DNA from: Akkermansiaceae bacterium
Lineage (GTDB): Bacteria; Verrucomicrobiota; Verrucomicrobiia; Verrucomicrobiales; Akkermansiaceae
Reading direction: 5' to 3'
DNA: 64,000 bases
Assembly: GCA_019634595.1 (NCBI GenBank)
Contig: JAHCBC010000001.1
Location: 620,001 to 684,000, forward strand
Under the pieces are notes generated by a model, which ran no database searches, had not been told where the DNA came from, and saw only the letters and a list, made by a program, of their open reading frames with translations. Shown in pieces: positions 17,068-26,093 of this stretch. The position numbers and the translations under genes are program-made. The stretch's first letter is position 1. Each line of letters begins with the position of its first letter.

Positions 17068-18156
17068 TCAGCGTTTCGTCGCCAGGATCAGGTTCGCGTT
17101 CCAGGCGTTGTAGTGGTAGCCTGAGCCGAAGGGGATGGATGTCGTCGGATTGGCGGCATAGGCGGCGCGCAAATCCGCTTGGGCATGTTTGGCGAATAGC
17201 TCGATGGGTGCCTCGTAGTTGCCGAAGTAGCGGATGTTCCACTGACCTTGGTCGAAATAGCGGAAGGGAATGCCAGAGTCGTCCTGCAGGATGGCGTTGG
17301 AGTTTGCGAGGTAGAAGTTCCGCACTTTCGAGAACCGGTCATCGTGCGTCAGGTAGGACGCCGCCTTGAAGTAGGTGACGCCTCTGCCCTGTGACGCGAC
17401 CCAGGATTGGTAGGCACCGTTGAAGCCGCTGTTGGAAAGGTCGCCGGAGACGTAGGTCGCGCGGTGGCCTCCGCCACGGGCATCATTGAAGGTGATCTCG
17501 ACTCCCGGCTTTCCGCCTGCGGAAACGGAGGACACGCCCGTGACCGTGCCGTTAGAAAGGGCGATGGTTCCCAGCAGGATCGGCGTCACCCCGCGCAGCG
17601 CGCTGCGTTCCAGGTCGGACCGCATGTCCTTCGTGATGAAGTAGCCCACGCGGAGCTGGGTTTTCGTCGCTTCGCGGTAGGCGGGCAGTGCCCCCAGCAC
17701 CTCCTCCGGCGGCAGGTGTTCCAGCGGAGGCACCTCGCCCACGCCTTCCAGGCCGAGCAGGACGTAGTTCGGCGCATCGGGGAACATGCCGCGCACGTGC
17801 AGCAGATCGGGTCCGCCGAATGGATAGTGGACCACCCCCGGTGAGGGGAGATTCTGTGCGGACCATGTGTTCATCGCGGAAATCCGGCGGCTGGCGAGCT
17901 GCCTCCAGACGGAACGCATTTCGCGCTGGTGGACCTGGTAATCGACGGTGAGCTGGAGCTTTGAGAGGAGCGCGCCCCGCCGGACCGGCTTGCCTGCGAG
18001 GAAGAGGGCGATGTCATTCGCGCCGGCCTCTCCCCCCACTTCCTTGAACTCCGGTGGCGGGTCTTCCAGATACTGGACTTTGCTCGTCTTCGGTTTCGAT
18101 GCGCAACCGGCGATGAAGGCGCAGGCGAGCAGGAGCAGGGCGTGGGAGCGTTTCAT
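17068..18156 (-). CDS. lipoprotein of unknown function
   Basis: I choose the start at 18156 (MKRSHALLLL) because it gives a lipoprotein signal with lipobox IAGC; a longer frame upstream overlaps the permease and is not needed. The mature 362-residue protein has no domain I know. It contains GPDLLHVRGMFPDAPNYVLLGLEGVG and a C-terminal part with FRYFDQGQWNIRYFGNYEAP, suggesting a folded periplasmic enzyme or binding protein. Its start lies 26 bases from the end of the permease gene on the same strand, so the two may share a transcript. Confidence 0.75.
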   Translation of the reverse strand: MKRSHALLLLACAFIAGCASKPKTSKVQYLEDPPPEFKEVGGEAGANDIALFLAGKPVRRGALLSKLQLTVDYQVHQREMRSVWRQLASRRISAMNTWSAQNLPSPGVVHYPFGGPDLLHVRGMFPDAPNYVLLGLEGVGEVPPLEHLPPEEVLGALPAYREATKTQLRVGYFITKDMRSDLERSALRGVTPILLGTIALSNGTVTGVSSVSAGGKPGVEITFNDARGGGHRATYVSGDLSNSGFNGAYQSWVASQGRGVTYFKAASYLTHDDRFSKVRNFYLANSNAILQDDSGIPFRYFDQGQWNIRYFGNYEAPIELFAKHAQADLRAAYAANPTTSIPFGSGYHYNAWNANLILATKR

Positions 18157-18182
18157 GGATGGTGGGATGAGGATGGAGCGTT

Positions 18183-19499
18183 TTACCGGCTTGAGGGGAC
18201 TTTCAACCGTTTCAGGGGAAAATACAACAGCCATGCCAGCAGGATGGTCCCCAGTCCGGCGATGGTGGGGCCGGGGGCGGCGATGAAGGAGCGCACCATC
18301 ACGAATCCGGTCATCGCCAGGAACACCAGCGCCGGCAGTGGGAACCACGGGCAGCGGAATGCCCCGGGCACAGGCTGCCTCGTCGCGCGCAGGATGAAGA
18401 TGCCCGCCACCGTGAGGAAGGAGCACAGCGTCAGGCCGAACTGCGTGTAGGTGAGCAACCGCTCGAAATCGCCCACACAGACGAAGATCAGTGCCAGCAG
18501 GAATTGGAACAACGTCGCCGCCACCGGGATGCCGTGCCGGTTGCGCTGTCCCAGCAGGCCGATGGCCGGGAAATCCTTGCCCATCACATTCAGCACCCGT
18601 GGCCCCGCCCAGATCAACGCGCTGACCGTGGCGACGAGTCCCAGGGAAAGCAGTCCGCTGAACCAGCGCGCCGCGCCTTCTCCGAAAAGGGATACCGCCG
18701 CGACGAAGCCCACTTCGTTCACGCCTTGCAACGAGGCGAGGGGAGCGGCCCTCAGGAAAGCCATGTTCAGCAGCAGGTAGAGGATGGTCACCAGCACGGT
18801 GCCGAGCAGCAAGGCCCGCGTGAGGGTGCGGCGCACGTCCTCGATCTCATCCAGGATGTAGATCGCCGCGTTCCAGCCGGAGTAGGCGTAGAACACGAAT
18901 AGCAGGGCGATGGCATACGCGGGTTGCAGGATGATGGCCAAGTCCTCGGTGAGCTTCGGTTCCCACCTGACGTCGCCCTTTCCGGGCAGCACGAACGAGG
19001 CGATCACGAATCCCACGATGAGCGACAGCTTGAGGATCGTGGAGACGGTCTGGAGCCAGGCGCTGGATTTCAACGTGATCAGATGGCCCGCCGTCACCGC
19101 CACCAGCGCGGTGATGGACACCGCCTTTGCCGGGAGCCAGTCCACGGCGCTGTGCGCGTAGTTTCCAAGCGGTATGGCGGCCAGTGCCGTTGGCGCGGCG
19201 AAACCGACCACCACGGAGATCAATCCCGCCGCCCAGCCCATGGACGGGTGGTAGAGGGTGGAGATGAAATGATACTCCCCACCGGAGCGGGGCAGGGCGC
19301 CACCGAGTTCCGCATAGCAGAGGGCACCGCACAGGGCCAGCAATCCGCCCAGCGCCCAGACCAGCATGAGCGCGGGGCCGGACGGGATGGGCCCCACCTG
19401 GTAGCCCAGGCTGGTGAAGACACCTGTGCCCACCATGCTGGCCACCACCAGTGCGGCCGCAGGGAGGGTCCGGATGCGGCGCTGGGGTGGTTCACTCAT
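18183..19499 (-). CDS. APC-family amino acid permease
   Basis: The start at 19499 (MSEPPQRRIR) is preferred. The 438-residue protein has about twelve membrane segments. The first carries the APC signature VVASMVGTGVFTSLG, followed by GGLLALCGALCYAELGGALPRSGGEYHF, typical of amino acid/polyamine/organocation transporters. FVFYAYSGWNAAIYILDEIEDVRRTL is another family hallmark. It would import an amino acid by proton symport or exchange. The substrate cannot be told. It is divergent from tatC, with 176 bases between. Confidence 0.88.
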   Translation of the reverse strand: MSEPPQRRIRTLPAAALVVASMVGTGVFTSLGYQVGPIPSGPALMLVWALGGLLALCGALCYAELGGALPRSGGEYHFISTLYHPSMGWAAGLISVVVGFAAPTALAAIPLGNYAHSAVDWLPAKAVSITALVAVTAGHLITLKSSAWLQTVSTILKLSLIVGFVIASFVLPGKGDVRWEPKLTEDLAIILQPAYAIALLFVFYAYSGWNAAIYILDEIEDVRRTLTRALLLGTVLVTILYLLLNMAFLRAAPLASLQGVNEVGFVAAVSLFGEGAARWFSGLLSLGLVATVSALIWAGPRVLNVMGKDFPAIGLLGQRNRHGIPVAATLFQFLLALIFVCVGDFERLLTYTQFGLTLCSFLTVAGIFILRATRQPVPGAFRCPWFPLPALVFLAMTGFVMVRSFIAAPGPTIAGLGTILLAWLLYFPLKRLKVPSSR

Positions 19500-19675
19500 T
19501 CCATGCGGTTTTAGGCGTCGCCTCCCCACCGGGCAAGCTTTCGGCCATCATTGCCGTGGAGATTTGCCGGGAATTCTCCGCCTACGCGGAAATCCGCCGG
19601 ATCTTGCATGAAACAAAAGCGCCTCTAGAGACTTGCGGACGCCGTCACCCCCGCGTTGAATCCCGGCCCACAGGC

Positions 19676-21073
19676 ATGTTTTTGCTCAAAAAGGTCTTCC
19701 AACTCCGGGATCACGTGAATCCGGACAATGAAAAGCCGTTCCTTGACCACCTCGAGGACCTGCGCGTCACGGTGTTCCGGATCGCCATTACCCTGATTCT
19801 TTCCATGGTCTTGTGCTTCGCGTTCCAGAAGCATCTCATGGAGATCCTCCAGCGGCCGATCTACAAGGTGCTGGATGATACGGCGAAGGAGCAGCTCGCC
19901 AATCCACCGATCCCCCTCACCCCGGACCGCTGGGAAGCGGCGAAGGCGGCGGAGCATGCCGCGGGCAGCCTGCCTACCGGAGAACGGGAGATTTTCCTGC
20001 GCCACCTGAAGGACCCGGATCTGGAGCTGCATGCCCGCATCGCCGCCCTCCAGCGGGCTGCTCTCACGCTTCCGGAAGAGAAACGGGATGCATTCCTCAA
20101 TGAAGTCACCCCGGAGCAGAAGGTGCGGGAGCAGGTGAAATTCCTCATCGAACGCAAGGTCCAGCCGGAGGTGTCCGTGCGCGGGGACCTGCGGATGATG
20201 TCCACCCTGAAACCCACGGAATCCTTCATGCTGTCCATGAAACTGGCGTTCTTCGCCGGTATCATCGTTGCGTTCCCGCTGTTGCTGACCTTCATCCTCC
20301 AGTTCATCCTGCCCGGCCTGCACCAGAATGAGAAAAAGGTGCTGTGGCCCGCGCTGGCGGTCGCGTTCGGGTTGTTCCTTTCCGGCGTTTGTTTCGCCTA
20401 CTTCGTGGTGCTTCAGAAGGCGCTGGAGTTCTTCTACCAGTATAGCCTCTCGCTGGGTGTCGCGAACGAATGGCGGATCGGCGAATACATCTCCTTCGCC
20501 ACCACGTTCACCCTGTTGTTCGGGGTCGCGTTCGAGCTGCCGGTCGTCGTCATGGTCATCGTGAAGCTGGGGCTGCTCAGCTACGGCACGATGAAGAAGA
20601 CCCGCAGCTACGCCATCGTCGGCATCATGGTGCTGGCCGCCGTCCTCACCCCCACGCCGGACATCATCACGCTCTCGCTCATGGCCCTGCCGATGTATGT
20701 CCTCTATGAGATCTGCATTTTCCTGGCCTGGCTGCTGGAACGGAAGGAGAAGAAGGCCGAGGAAGCGGAGGCGAAGGAGCGCATGGAACGCCTGCTCCGT
20801 GACTACGAGGAGCATGAAGACATCCGCACCGCCCATAATGACGAGCACGCGGACCACGGTGACGACGGCTGGAAGGCGGAGGAAACTCCTGATCACGATC
20901 CCTACCACGACTATCACAGCCAGTATCACGACGAGACTCCGGACACCGCCGAACCGCCGGAGATCGAGGAACTCAAGGAAGATCCCGACCTTTCCGATGA
21001 ACCTGTCGATCCCGCGGCGGGGCCGCCCGACAGCATTCCGGAGGAAGAGGAACGCCGCCGCAACCAGGACTGA
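19676..21073 (+). CDS. tatC: Sec-independent protein translocase TatC with large periplasmic insertion
   Basis: The start at 19676 (MFLLKKVFQL) is chosen; the frame upstream is open but not TatC-like. The N-terminal FLDHLEDLR (22-30) is the TatC motif that helps bind twin-arginine signals. Membrane segment 1 follows at about 31-50. The loop to the conserved KPTESFMLSMK (about 178) is roughly 125 residues instead of about 20-25 in E. coli. The later core is normal (FPLLLTFILQFILPGLHQNEKK, FELPVVVMVI). After the last membrane segment is a tail of about 110 residues rich in Asp, Glu and His. At 465 residues it is nearly twice the usual length. No tatA or tatB is adjacent. Confidence 0.92.
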   Translation: MFLLKKVFQLRDHVNPDNEKPFLDHLEDLRVTVFRIAITLILSMVLCFAFQKHLMEILQRPIYKVLDDTAKEQLANPPIPLTPDRWEAAKAAEHAAGSLPTGEREIFLRHLKDPDLELHARIAALQRAALTLPEEKRDAFLNEVTPEQKVREQVKFLIERKVQPEVSVRGDLRMMSTLKPTESFMLSMKLAFFAGIIVAFPLLLTFILQFILPGLHQNEKKVLWPALAVAFGLFLSGVCFAYFVVLQKALEFFYQYSLSLGVANEWRIGEYISFATTFTLLFGVAFELPVVVMVIVKLGLLSYGTMKKTRSYAIVGIMVLAAVLTPTPDIITLSLMALPMYVLYEICIFLAWLLERKEKKAEEAEAKERMERLLRDYEEHEDIRTAHNDEHADHGDDGWKAEETPDHDPYHDYHSQYHDETPDTAEPPEIEELKEDPDLSDEPVDPAAGPPDSIPEEEERRRNQD

Positions 21074-21103
21074 CCTGTTCCCCATTCCCACCTTGAACCG
21101 TCC

Positions 21104-21940
21104 ATGACCGAACCGGCCAAAGCCACCGCCCGCTCGCCCTTCGCCGGCTGCGCGATCTTCATCTGTGTGGTCGTGATGATGGTCTTCCTGATCGTCATCT
21201 CCATCGTCACCTTTTTCCGCCAATACAAGGAGATCGCGAAGTTCACCGATGAGAAGCCGGTGCCGGTGGCTGTCACCTCCATCGAGGGCAGGGAAGGGGA
21301 TCTCAACCGGCTGGCGGAGCGGCTGGAGGTCTTCCGGCAGGATCTGGCGGATGAAAAGGACACCACCTTGGCCCTCTCCGCGGATGACCTGAATACGTCG
21401 GTGGCGGTCTATGACTCCCTCAAGGACTTCAGGGGAACTTTCCGGATCCTGGAGATCGGTGAGAAGGACGTCCGCATCGCCGCATCGTTCCCGCTCAATG
21501 GCATGCCCCGGCTCGCAAGGGAAGGGGAGTCGGGAGGAGTGACGACGGACCCCCGCTACCTCAACGGAACCATCATCGCCCGTCCGGAGCTGTTCGAGGG
21601 CGAGCTGGTGCTCCAGATTTCGGACATCCAGGTGCCTGGCAAGACTGTCGTGAAGGAATTCATCGAGCGCATGTCCCCTTACCGCGTGACGGAGCGTTAC
21701 AAGACGGATCCGGTCCTCGGACCTACGATGAAGAAACTCAGCGGAGTGGAGCTTTCCGGTGGGAATCTCGTGCTGCGCCGCAAGGCCGGGGAGGTCATTT
21801 CCACCACCATCACGGATGCCCAGGTGGACGCGGCCTCCGGCAGACTGGTGAAGTTCCTGGCCATCGGAGCCTCCCTTTTCCTCCTGTTCGTCGCCTGCAT
21901 GCTGTTTCTCGGCTTGCGGAAAAAGCGGGAAATCGTTTGA
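21104..21940 (+). CDS. two-segment membrane protein of unknown function
   Basis: The 278-residue protein has a membrane segment near each end (CAIFICVVVMMVFLIVISIVTFF at about 16-38 and a C-terminal one at about 250-272), with a periplasmic domain of about 210 residues between. That domain looks like a beta-rich fold with repeated acidic stretches (LALSADDLNTSVAVYDSLKDF). I do not recognise a family. It lies 30 bases after tatC and 65 before an exported ClpP-like protease, on the same strand. A helper role for either is possible. Confidence 0.7.
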   Translation: MTEPAKATARSPFAGCAIFICVVVMMVFLIVISIVTFFRQYKEIAKFTDEKPVPVAVTSIEGREGDLNRLAERLEVFRQDLADEKDTTLALSADDLNTSVAVYDSLKDFRGTFRILEIGEKDVRIAASFPLNGMPRLAREGESGGVTTDPRYLNGTIIARPELFEGELVLQISDIQVPGKTVVKEFIERMSPYRVTERYKTDPVLGPTMKKLSGVELSGGNLVLRRKAGEVISTTITDAQVDAASGRLVKFLAIGASLFLLFVACMLFLGLRKKREIV

Positions 21941-22005
21941 TTTCGGACGTTCCGGGAAAAAATTGGGCCTGGTTCACCGTTTGCCTGTTCCACCCCGTCC
22001 TTGTC

Positions 22006-23280
22006 ATGAAACTTCCCACCACCTGCGTTCTCGTCGGATTGTCCCTCTCCGCCTTCGGTCATGCGAAGGAAGCATCCGCCGGTCCTTCCGCCCCGGGAGC
22101 CGCCGTGCCGCCTGCCGTTCCGGCTGAACCTGTGGCGACACCACCGGCTCCTCCCGCGCCGAAACCGGCACCCAGCCCGTCATCCGAAACGGAGGCCCTT
22201 TCGACGAAAAACAAGCTGGAGGCGGAACGCCTCACCGCGGAAACCAACAAGCTGCGTGCCGAGATCACCCGCCTGAAAATGGAGCGGGAACTCATCACCG
22301 AGCGGCTCGCGCTGGACGCCGCCAAAAAGGCCGAGGCCGAACTGAAGGGTGATGCGGACAAGGAGAAACTCACCAAGGAAGGTGAAATCGCCAAGCTCAG
22401 GGCGGACAAGCTCACCAACGACCTCAAGTCCCTCCAGACGGAGGCCATGCTGGAGCTGACCAAGCTCCAGAACGACATCTCGCTCATCGAGACCACGGAA
22501 AAGCGGGCGAAGTTCGCCGATGCGAAGCCGGTGTATCTGGAGAAGCCGCTGCGTGACGACGGGGTGCTGGTCATTTCCGACCGGCGCATCCCTCTCAACG
22601 GGATGATCGTCCCGGCCACCGCGGACTACATCACCAGCCGGATCGACTACTGGAACAACAAGGACAAGAAACTGCCGATCTTCATCGTCATCGACGACTG
22701 CCCCGGCGGTTCGGTCATGGCCGGCTACCGCATCCTGAAGTCGATGGAAGCCAGCGAGGCTCCCATCCACGTGGTGGTGAAATCCTTCGCCGCCTCCATG
22801 GCCGCGTGCATCACCACGCTGGCGGAGGAATCCTACTGTTATCCGAATTCCCTCATCCTCCACCACCAGATCTCCTCGCAGCTCATGTTCGCGAGGTTGA
22901 ATCTCACCCAGCAGAAGGAATTCTACCAGGACAGCCAGCGCTGGTGGGAACGCCTGGCCAGCCCGGTCGCGGCAAAGATGGGAATCTCAACGGATGACTT
23001 CATCAAGAAGATGTATGAAAAGGCTTCCGGCGGCGATTGGAGCGAATTCGGGGACAAGGCACAGGAGCTGAAGTGGGTGAACCACATCCTGACCGGCATC
23101 GAGGAAACCTCGCTCAACAAGGATCCGGATACGACGGAGAAGCCGAAGCCAGCGGCGGCTCCGGCGGCGTTTGAGGAAACGGTGGATGCCGACGGCAAGC
23201 CCTGCATGTTCCTCCCGCGCCTCAACCCGAAGGACGTCTATTTCCTCTACAATCCCGACGGCTACTACCGGGTCAGGTAA
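22006..23280 (+). CDS. exported ClpP/crotonase-fold serine protease-like protein
   Basis: The start at 22006 (MKLPTTCVLV) gives a signal peptide; an upstream TTG overlapping the previous stop is less likely. The 424-residue protein has, in order, a Pro/Ala-rich linker, a long charged coiled coil (about 50-150), and a ClpP-like domain. The predicted nucleophile is S264 in SFAASMAAC with His at 286/287 (LILHHQ), a spacing close to that of ClpP. PGGSVMAG forms the ClpP-type oxyanion region. It resembles ClpP-like, SppA/NfeD-type periplasmic proteases. No ATPase partner is next to it, so it may act alone or with the membrane protein upstream. Confidence 0.8.
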   Translation: MKLPTTCVLVGLSLSAFGHAKEASAGPSAPGAAVPPAVPAEPVATPPAPPAPKPAPSPSSETEALSTKNKLEAERLTAETNKLRAEITRLKMERELITERLALDAAKKAEAELKGDADKEKLTKEGEIAKLRADKLTNDLKSLQTEAMLELTKLQNDISLIETTEKRAKFADAKPVYLEKPLRDDGVLVISDRRIPLNGMIVPATADYITSRIDYWNNKDKKLPIFIVIDDCPGGSVMAGYRILKSMEASEAPIHVVVKSFAASMAACITTLAEESYCYPNSLILHHQISSQLMFARLNLTQQKEFYQDSQRWWERLASPVAAKMGISTDDFIKKMYEKASGGDWSEFGDKAQELKWVNHILTGIEETSLNKDPDTTEKPKPAAAPAAFEETVDADGKPCMFLPRLNPKDVYFLYNPDGYYRVR

Positions 23281-23299
23281 AGGAGGGAAATGCCATTGA

Positions 23300-23464
23300 C
23301 GCGGCAGCGTCATGGAGTGCGGCGGCCCTCCGCCGCTGTGGGCGAGGATGCCACCGTAGGAGAAATGGCACGGGGACGGGGGGCGGAGAACCTCTTCGTT
23401 AGGGGAGAGTCATGTCCGCGACTGATAGCGGCAGAGGTCTGCCGCACTCCATGACGCTGCCGCG
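23300..23464. repeat. REP-like palindromic element, family B
   Basis: Perfect 24-base arms lie at 23300-23323 and 23441-23464. Each arm runs into a hairpin: GCGGCGG-CCCT-CCGCCGC on the left, and on the opposite strand GCGGCAG-ACCT-CTGCCGC on the right. The fixed flank GGCAGCGTCATGGAGT precedes both. The stems differ by a paired G:C to A:T change, so pairing is conserved rather than sequence. It lies between convergent genes. Confidence 0.85.
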
Positions 23465-23502
23465 CTCAGGGAGATTCCCGTGTCCGGCATCCACCTTTAC
23501 CG

Positions 23503-24609
23503 TCACTCCGCGGCATGCTTCCGGTGCCAGTCCGCGAAGACCTGCGGGGAGATCTCGGATGGCTTGATCTCGGAGCGCCCGCCCCAGAAGACGTTGGTGT
23601 AGGAAACGGGGATGCCGATGGACTCCAGATGGCGGTCGATCGCCGCCTTGTGCTCCAGCACGCGCGGCTTTTCGGTGCCATGCACCACCCCCATGATGTT
23701 CACGTCGCCGAACTGCGGCCCGCCTTCCCGCCAGTAGCAGTGGGTCATGCAGAAGTGGCGGCCGACCTCGGCCCCTGCCTCGATCTCACGGCCCTTCGGC
23801 ACCGCCCAGTGGAACAGCCCGTTGAAGCGGGTGACCCGTTCGCCGGTGGAGGAGGGTTTCACGTGCTCCAGAAAGGTGGAGAACCGGCCGATGACCTTCT
23901 TCGCGTTCAGCGTCTCCGCCACCTCGCAGAACCGCTCGATGGAAACACCGGCTTTCTCCGCCCGGCCGATCCATGGATCATAGACGACCTCGTCCGGGGT
24001 GAGTTCTTCCTTGAGGCACAGCAGGACGTTCCATTCTTCCGGCGTGAGTTCCACCGGCACGGTGGTCATCATGACCGCAGGCTCCTCCGCCTTGTCGCCC
24101 GGCTCCAGCTCCCTGCGGCGGACGTGTCCCACCCCGAGGGCGAAGACGCCGTTCGCGGGCATCAGCAGATATTCGGTGGCCCCGGTCAGGCGCTTGAGCG
24201 CGTCCGCATGGAACTCCAGCGATTCGCCCACAGGCACTTTGAGCGTCGTCCACAGGCGGTAGCCGGAACCGGAAACCTCTGTGTCCGTTGAGCGGATCAC
24301 CACATGGCCGGAAAAAGGATCCTCCTTCGACATGAAATCAAAGGCAGCGTTCAGCTTTTCCTCCGGCACCTTCCAGGCGACGAGGGCACCGTGGGCCAGC
24401 TTGGTCGAAAGCAGCGTCTGGCGCACTCGGCGGACAACGCCCGCTTCCAGCATGGCGCGGATGCGCTCGATGACCGTGGGCAGATCGACTCCGGATTTCT
24501 CCGCGATGACATGGAAAGGATGGCGGTGGAAACCGGCGATGAGATCCTCGGAAATGGCGAGGATCCGCGCGTTCACGGGATCGGAGTGTTCGGTGGGAAT
24601 GGTATGCAT
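23503..24609 (-). CDS. double-domain AhbA/AhbB-like (siroheme decarboxylase / AsnC-Lrp fold) protein
   Basis: The 368-residue protein holds two AsnC-like halves. The first half (about 10-165) begins with a helix-turn-helix (HVIAEKSGVDLPTVIERIRAMLEAGVVRRV) followed by a ferredoxin-like strand-helix core. The second half starts near residue 170 with ELTPEEWNVLLCLK and contains RFNGLFHWAVPKG and MTHCYW (about 288-293), as in AhbA/AhbB and NirD/L/G/H siroheme decarboxylases. Those enzymes remove carboxyl groups from siroheme toward heme or heme d1. It could be such a fusion, or an AsnC-like regulator derived from it. No other heme gene is next to it. Confidence 0.68.
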   Translation of the reverse strand: MHTIPTEHSDPVNARILAISEDLIAGFHRHPFHVIAEKSGVDLPTVIERIRAMLEAGVVRRVRQTLLSTKLAHGALVAWKVPEEKLNAAFDFMSKEDPFSGHVVIRSTDTEVSGSGYRLWTTLKVPVGESLEFHADALKRLTGATEYLLMPANGVFALGVGHVRRRELEPGDKAEEPAVMMTTVPVELTPEEWNVLLCLKEELTPDEVVYDPWIGRAEKAGVSIERFCEVAETLNAKKVIGRFSTFLEHVKPSSTGERVTRFNGLFHWAVPKGREIEAGAEVGRHFCMTHCYWREGGPQFGDVNIMGVVHGTEKPRVLEHKAAIDRHLESIGIPVSYTNVFWGGRSEIKPSEISPQVFADWHRKHAAE

Positions 24610-24641
24610 GGGAAAATGGGCTGGGTTGGAATACGGGAAAT

Positions 24642-25967
24642 TCAGACGGAAGTTTCGCGCGGCAACCCATCCAGATAGTTCAGGGCGCTTTCACGATCAA
24701 GGATTCGTCCTTCGAGTTGCTCGGTCTGGATGAATTCCAGCACTTCGCGGAACCGCGGGCCGGGCTTCATCCCACGGGAGATGAGATCCTGCCCGGTCAC
24801 CAGGCGGGGGGGGATCAGCGGCTGCGCGGAAAACTCCGTCTCCTTTTCCAGGAGGAAGTCGTAGTTGTCGGTGAAGCCGTTGGAAGATCCGCAATCGACA
24901 CGGTGCAGCTCCATTTCCATCGGAAATGTCGGCTCGGCCATGAACCTTTTCAGTTTGGCCACCCTCATCTTCTGGACGTGCATGAACTGCATGTGCCGCG
25001 CCACCATCGGCACGACAGCATCGATCACCGCGTTCGGATATTTCAAGCGGGTGAGAATATCCGCGGCCATTTCAGCACCCGATGCGTCATGCCCGTTGAA
25101 ACGGATGCGTCCGGTGTCCTCATCCACCGTCCGGGTCGGTGGCTTGGCGATGTCATGCAGCAGGACGGACAGGCACAGCTCCAGCGGTGCGTCCGGCCCC
25201 AGCATCTCCAGCATGATGAGGGTGTGGACATACACGTCCCCCTCCGGGTGCCACTCCGGCGGCTGGTCGCAGCCGATGAGTGCATAAACCTCCGGGACGA
25301 TGTGTTCCATCAGTCCGCTCTCCACCAGAAGCTCCACGCCCTGCCGGCGGTGCGGGCAGGTGATGATCCGGGAAAATTCGTCCCGGATGCGCTCCGGCGA
25401 GATCTTCGCCAGCAGCCCGGCATTCCCGCGGATGGCTTCGTGCGTCTCTTCCTCGATGGGGAACTCCAATGAAGTGGAAAAACGGATCGCCCGCAGCAGG
25501 CGCAGCGCGTCCTCTGAAAAGCGTGCGGATGGATTCCCGATGGCCCGCAGGCACCGGGACCGGAGGTCAGCCATTCCCCCCACGTAGTCGATGATTTCGC
25601 CCGTCTCCGGATCCTCGAACAGGCCGTTGATGGTGAAGTCCCTCCGCTCCGCGTCCTTTTCGGGAGTAGAGAACTCCACCGATTCCGGCCTCCGCCCGTC
25701 CTTGTAGGAACCATCCGTCCGGAACGTGGCGATCTCCACGTGGTGGCCGTCGTGTTTGGCGATCACCACACCGAAATGGGCCCCCACTTCGTTGGATCCG
25801 GGAAAAAGCCGCAGAACCTCCCCCGGAGTCGCGGAAGTGGCGATGTCATAATCCTTTGGTTCACGACCGAGCTGGCGGTCGCGCACGCATCCACCCGCGA
25901 AAAGAGCGGTGTGACCGGCTTCGCGGAGGCGGCGGGCCAGGTGGAGGGCGGATTCCCGTGCGGACAT
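24642..25967 (-). CDS. CCA tRNA nucleotidyltransferase / poly(A) polymerase family, with HD domain
   Basis: The 441-residue protein has the class II nucleotidyltransferase head: GGCVRD near residue 25, the metal pair in DYDIAT, FRTDGSY and RRDFTINGL. Then comes RFSEDALRLLRAIRF, which marks the tRNA/nucleotide-binding neck. An HD domain follows (LLHDIAKP near 270), which gives phosphohydrolase activity in some CCA-adding enzymes. It would add or repair the 3' CCA of tRNAs. The tRNA-Thr in this window already encodes its CCA, so a repair role is also plausible. It ends 33 bases before the AhbAB-like gene starts. Confidence 0.9.
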   Translation of the reverse strand: MSARESALHLARRLREAGHTALFAGGCVRDRQLGREPKDYDIATSATPGEVLRLFPGSNEVGAHFGVVIAKHDGHHVEIATFRTDGSYKDGRRPESVEFSTPEKDAERRDFTINGLFEDPETGEIIDYVGGMADLRSRCLRAIGNPSARFSEDALRLLRAIRFSTSLEFPIEEETHEAIRGNAGLLAKISPERIRDEFSRIITCPHRRQGVELLVESGLMEHIVPEVYALIGCDQPPEWHPEGDVYVHTLIMLEMLGPDAPLELCLSVLLHDIAKPPTRTVDEDTGRIRFNGHDASGAEMAADILTRLKYPNAVIDAVVPMVARHMQFMHVQKMRVAKLKRFMAEPTFPMEMELHRVDCGSSNGFTDNYDFLLEKETEFSAQPLIPPRLVTGQDLISRGMKPGPRFREVLEFIQTEQLEGRILDRESALNYLDGLPRETSV

Positions 25968-26093
25968 CCGCCCACTTTCCAGCCGCCGGGCGGGATGATC
26001 AAGGGTGAAGCGCGGCCCGAACCACGCAACCGTGCCGTGTTCCGGGAAATCCGCCGGATGATAATCCAGAACTTTGCGGAACGTAACGCCGTC

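Noticed and set aside
21937..22005. TTG start for the ClpP-like protein overlapping the previous stop
   Set aside because: The extension spoils the signal peptide; the ATG at 22006 fits better.
25740..26093. N-terminal extension of the pectate-lyase-like frame
   Set aside because: It crosses the start of the CCA-adding enzyme and has no signal peptide, whereas the ATG at 26094 gives a clean one.
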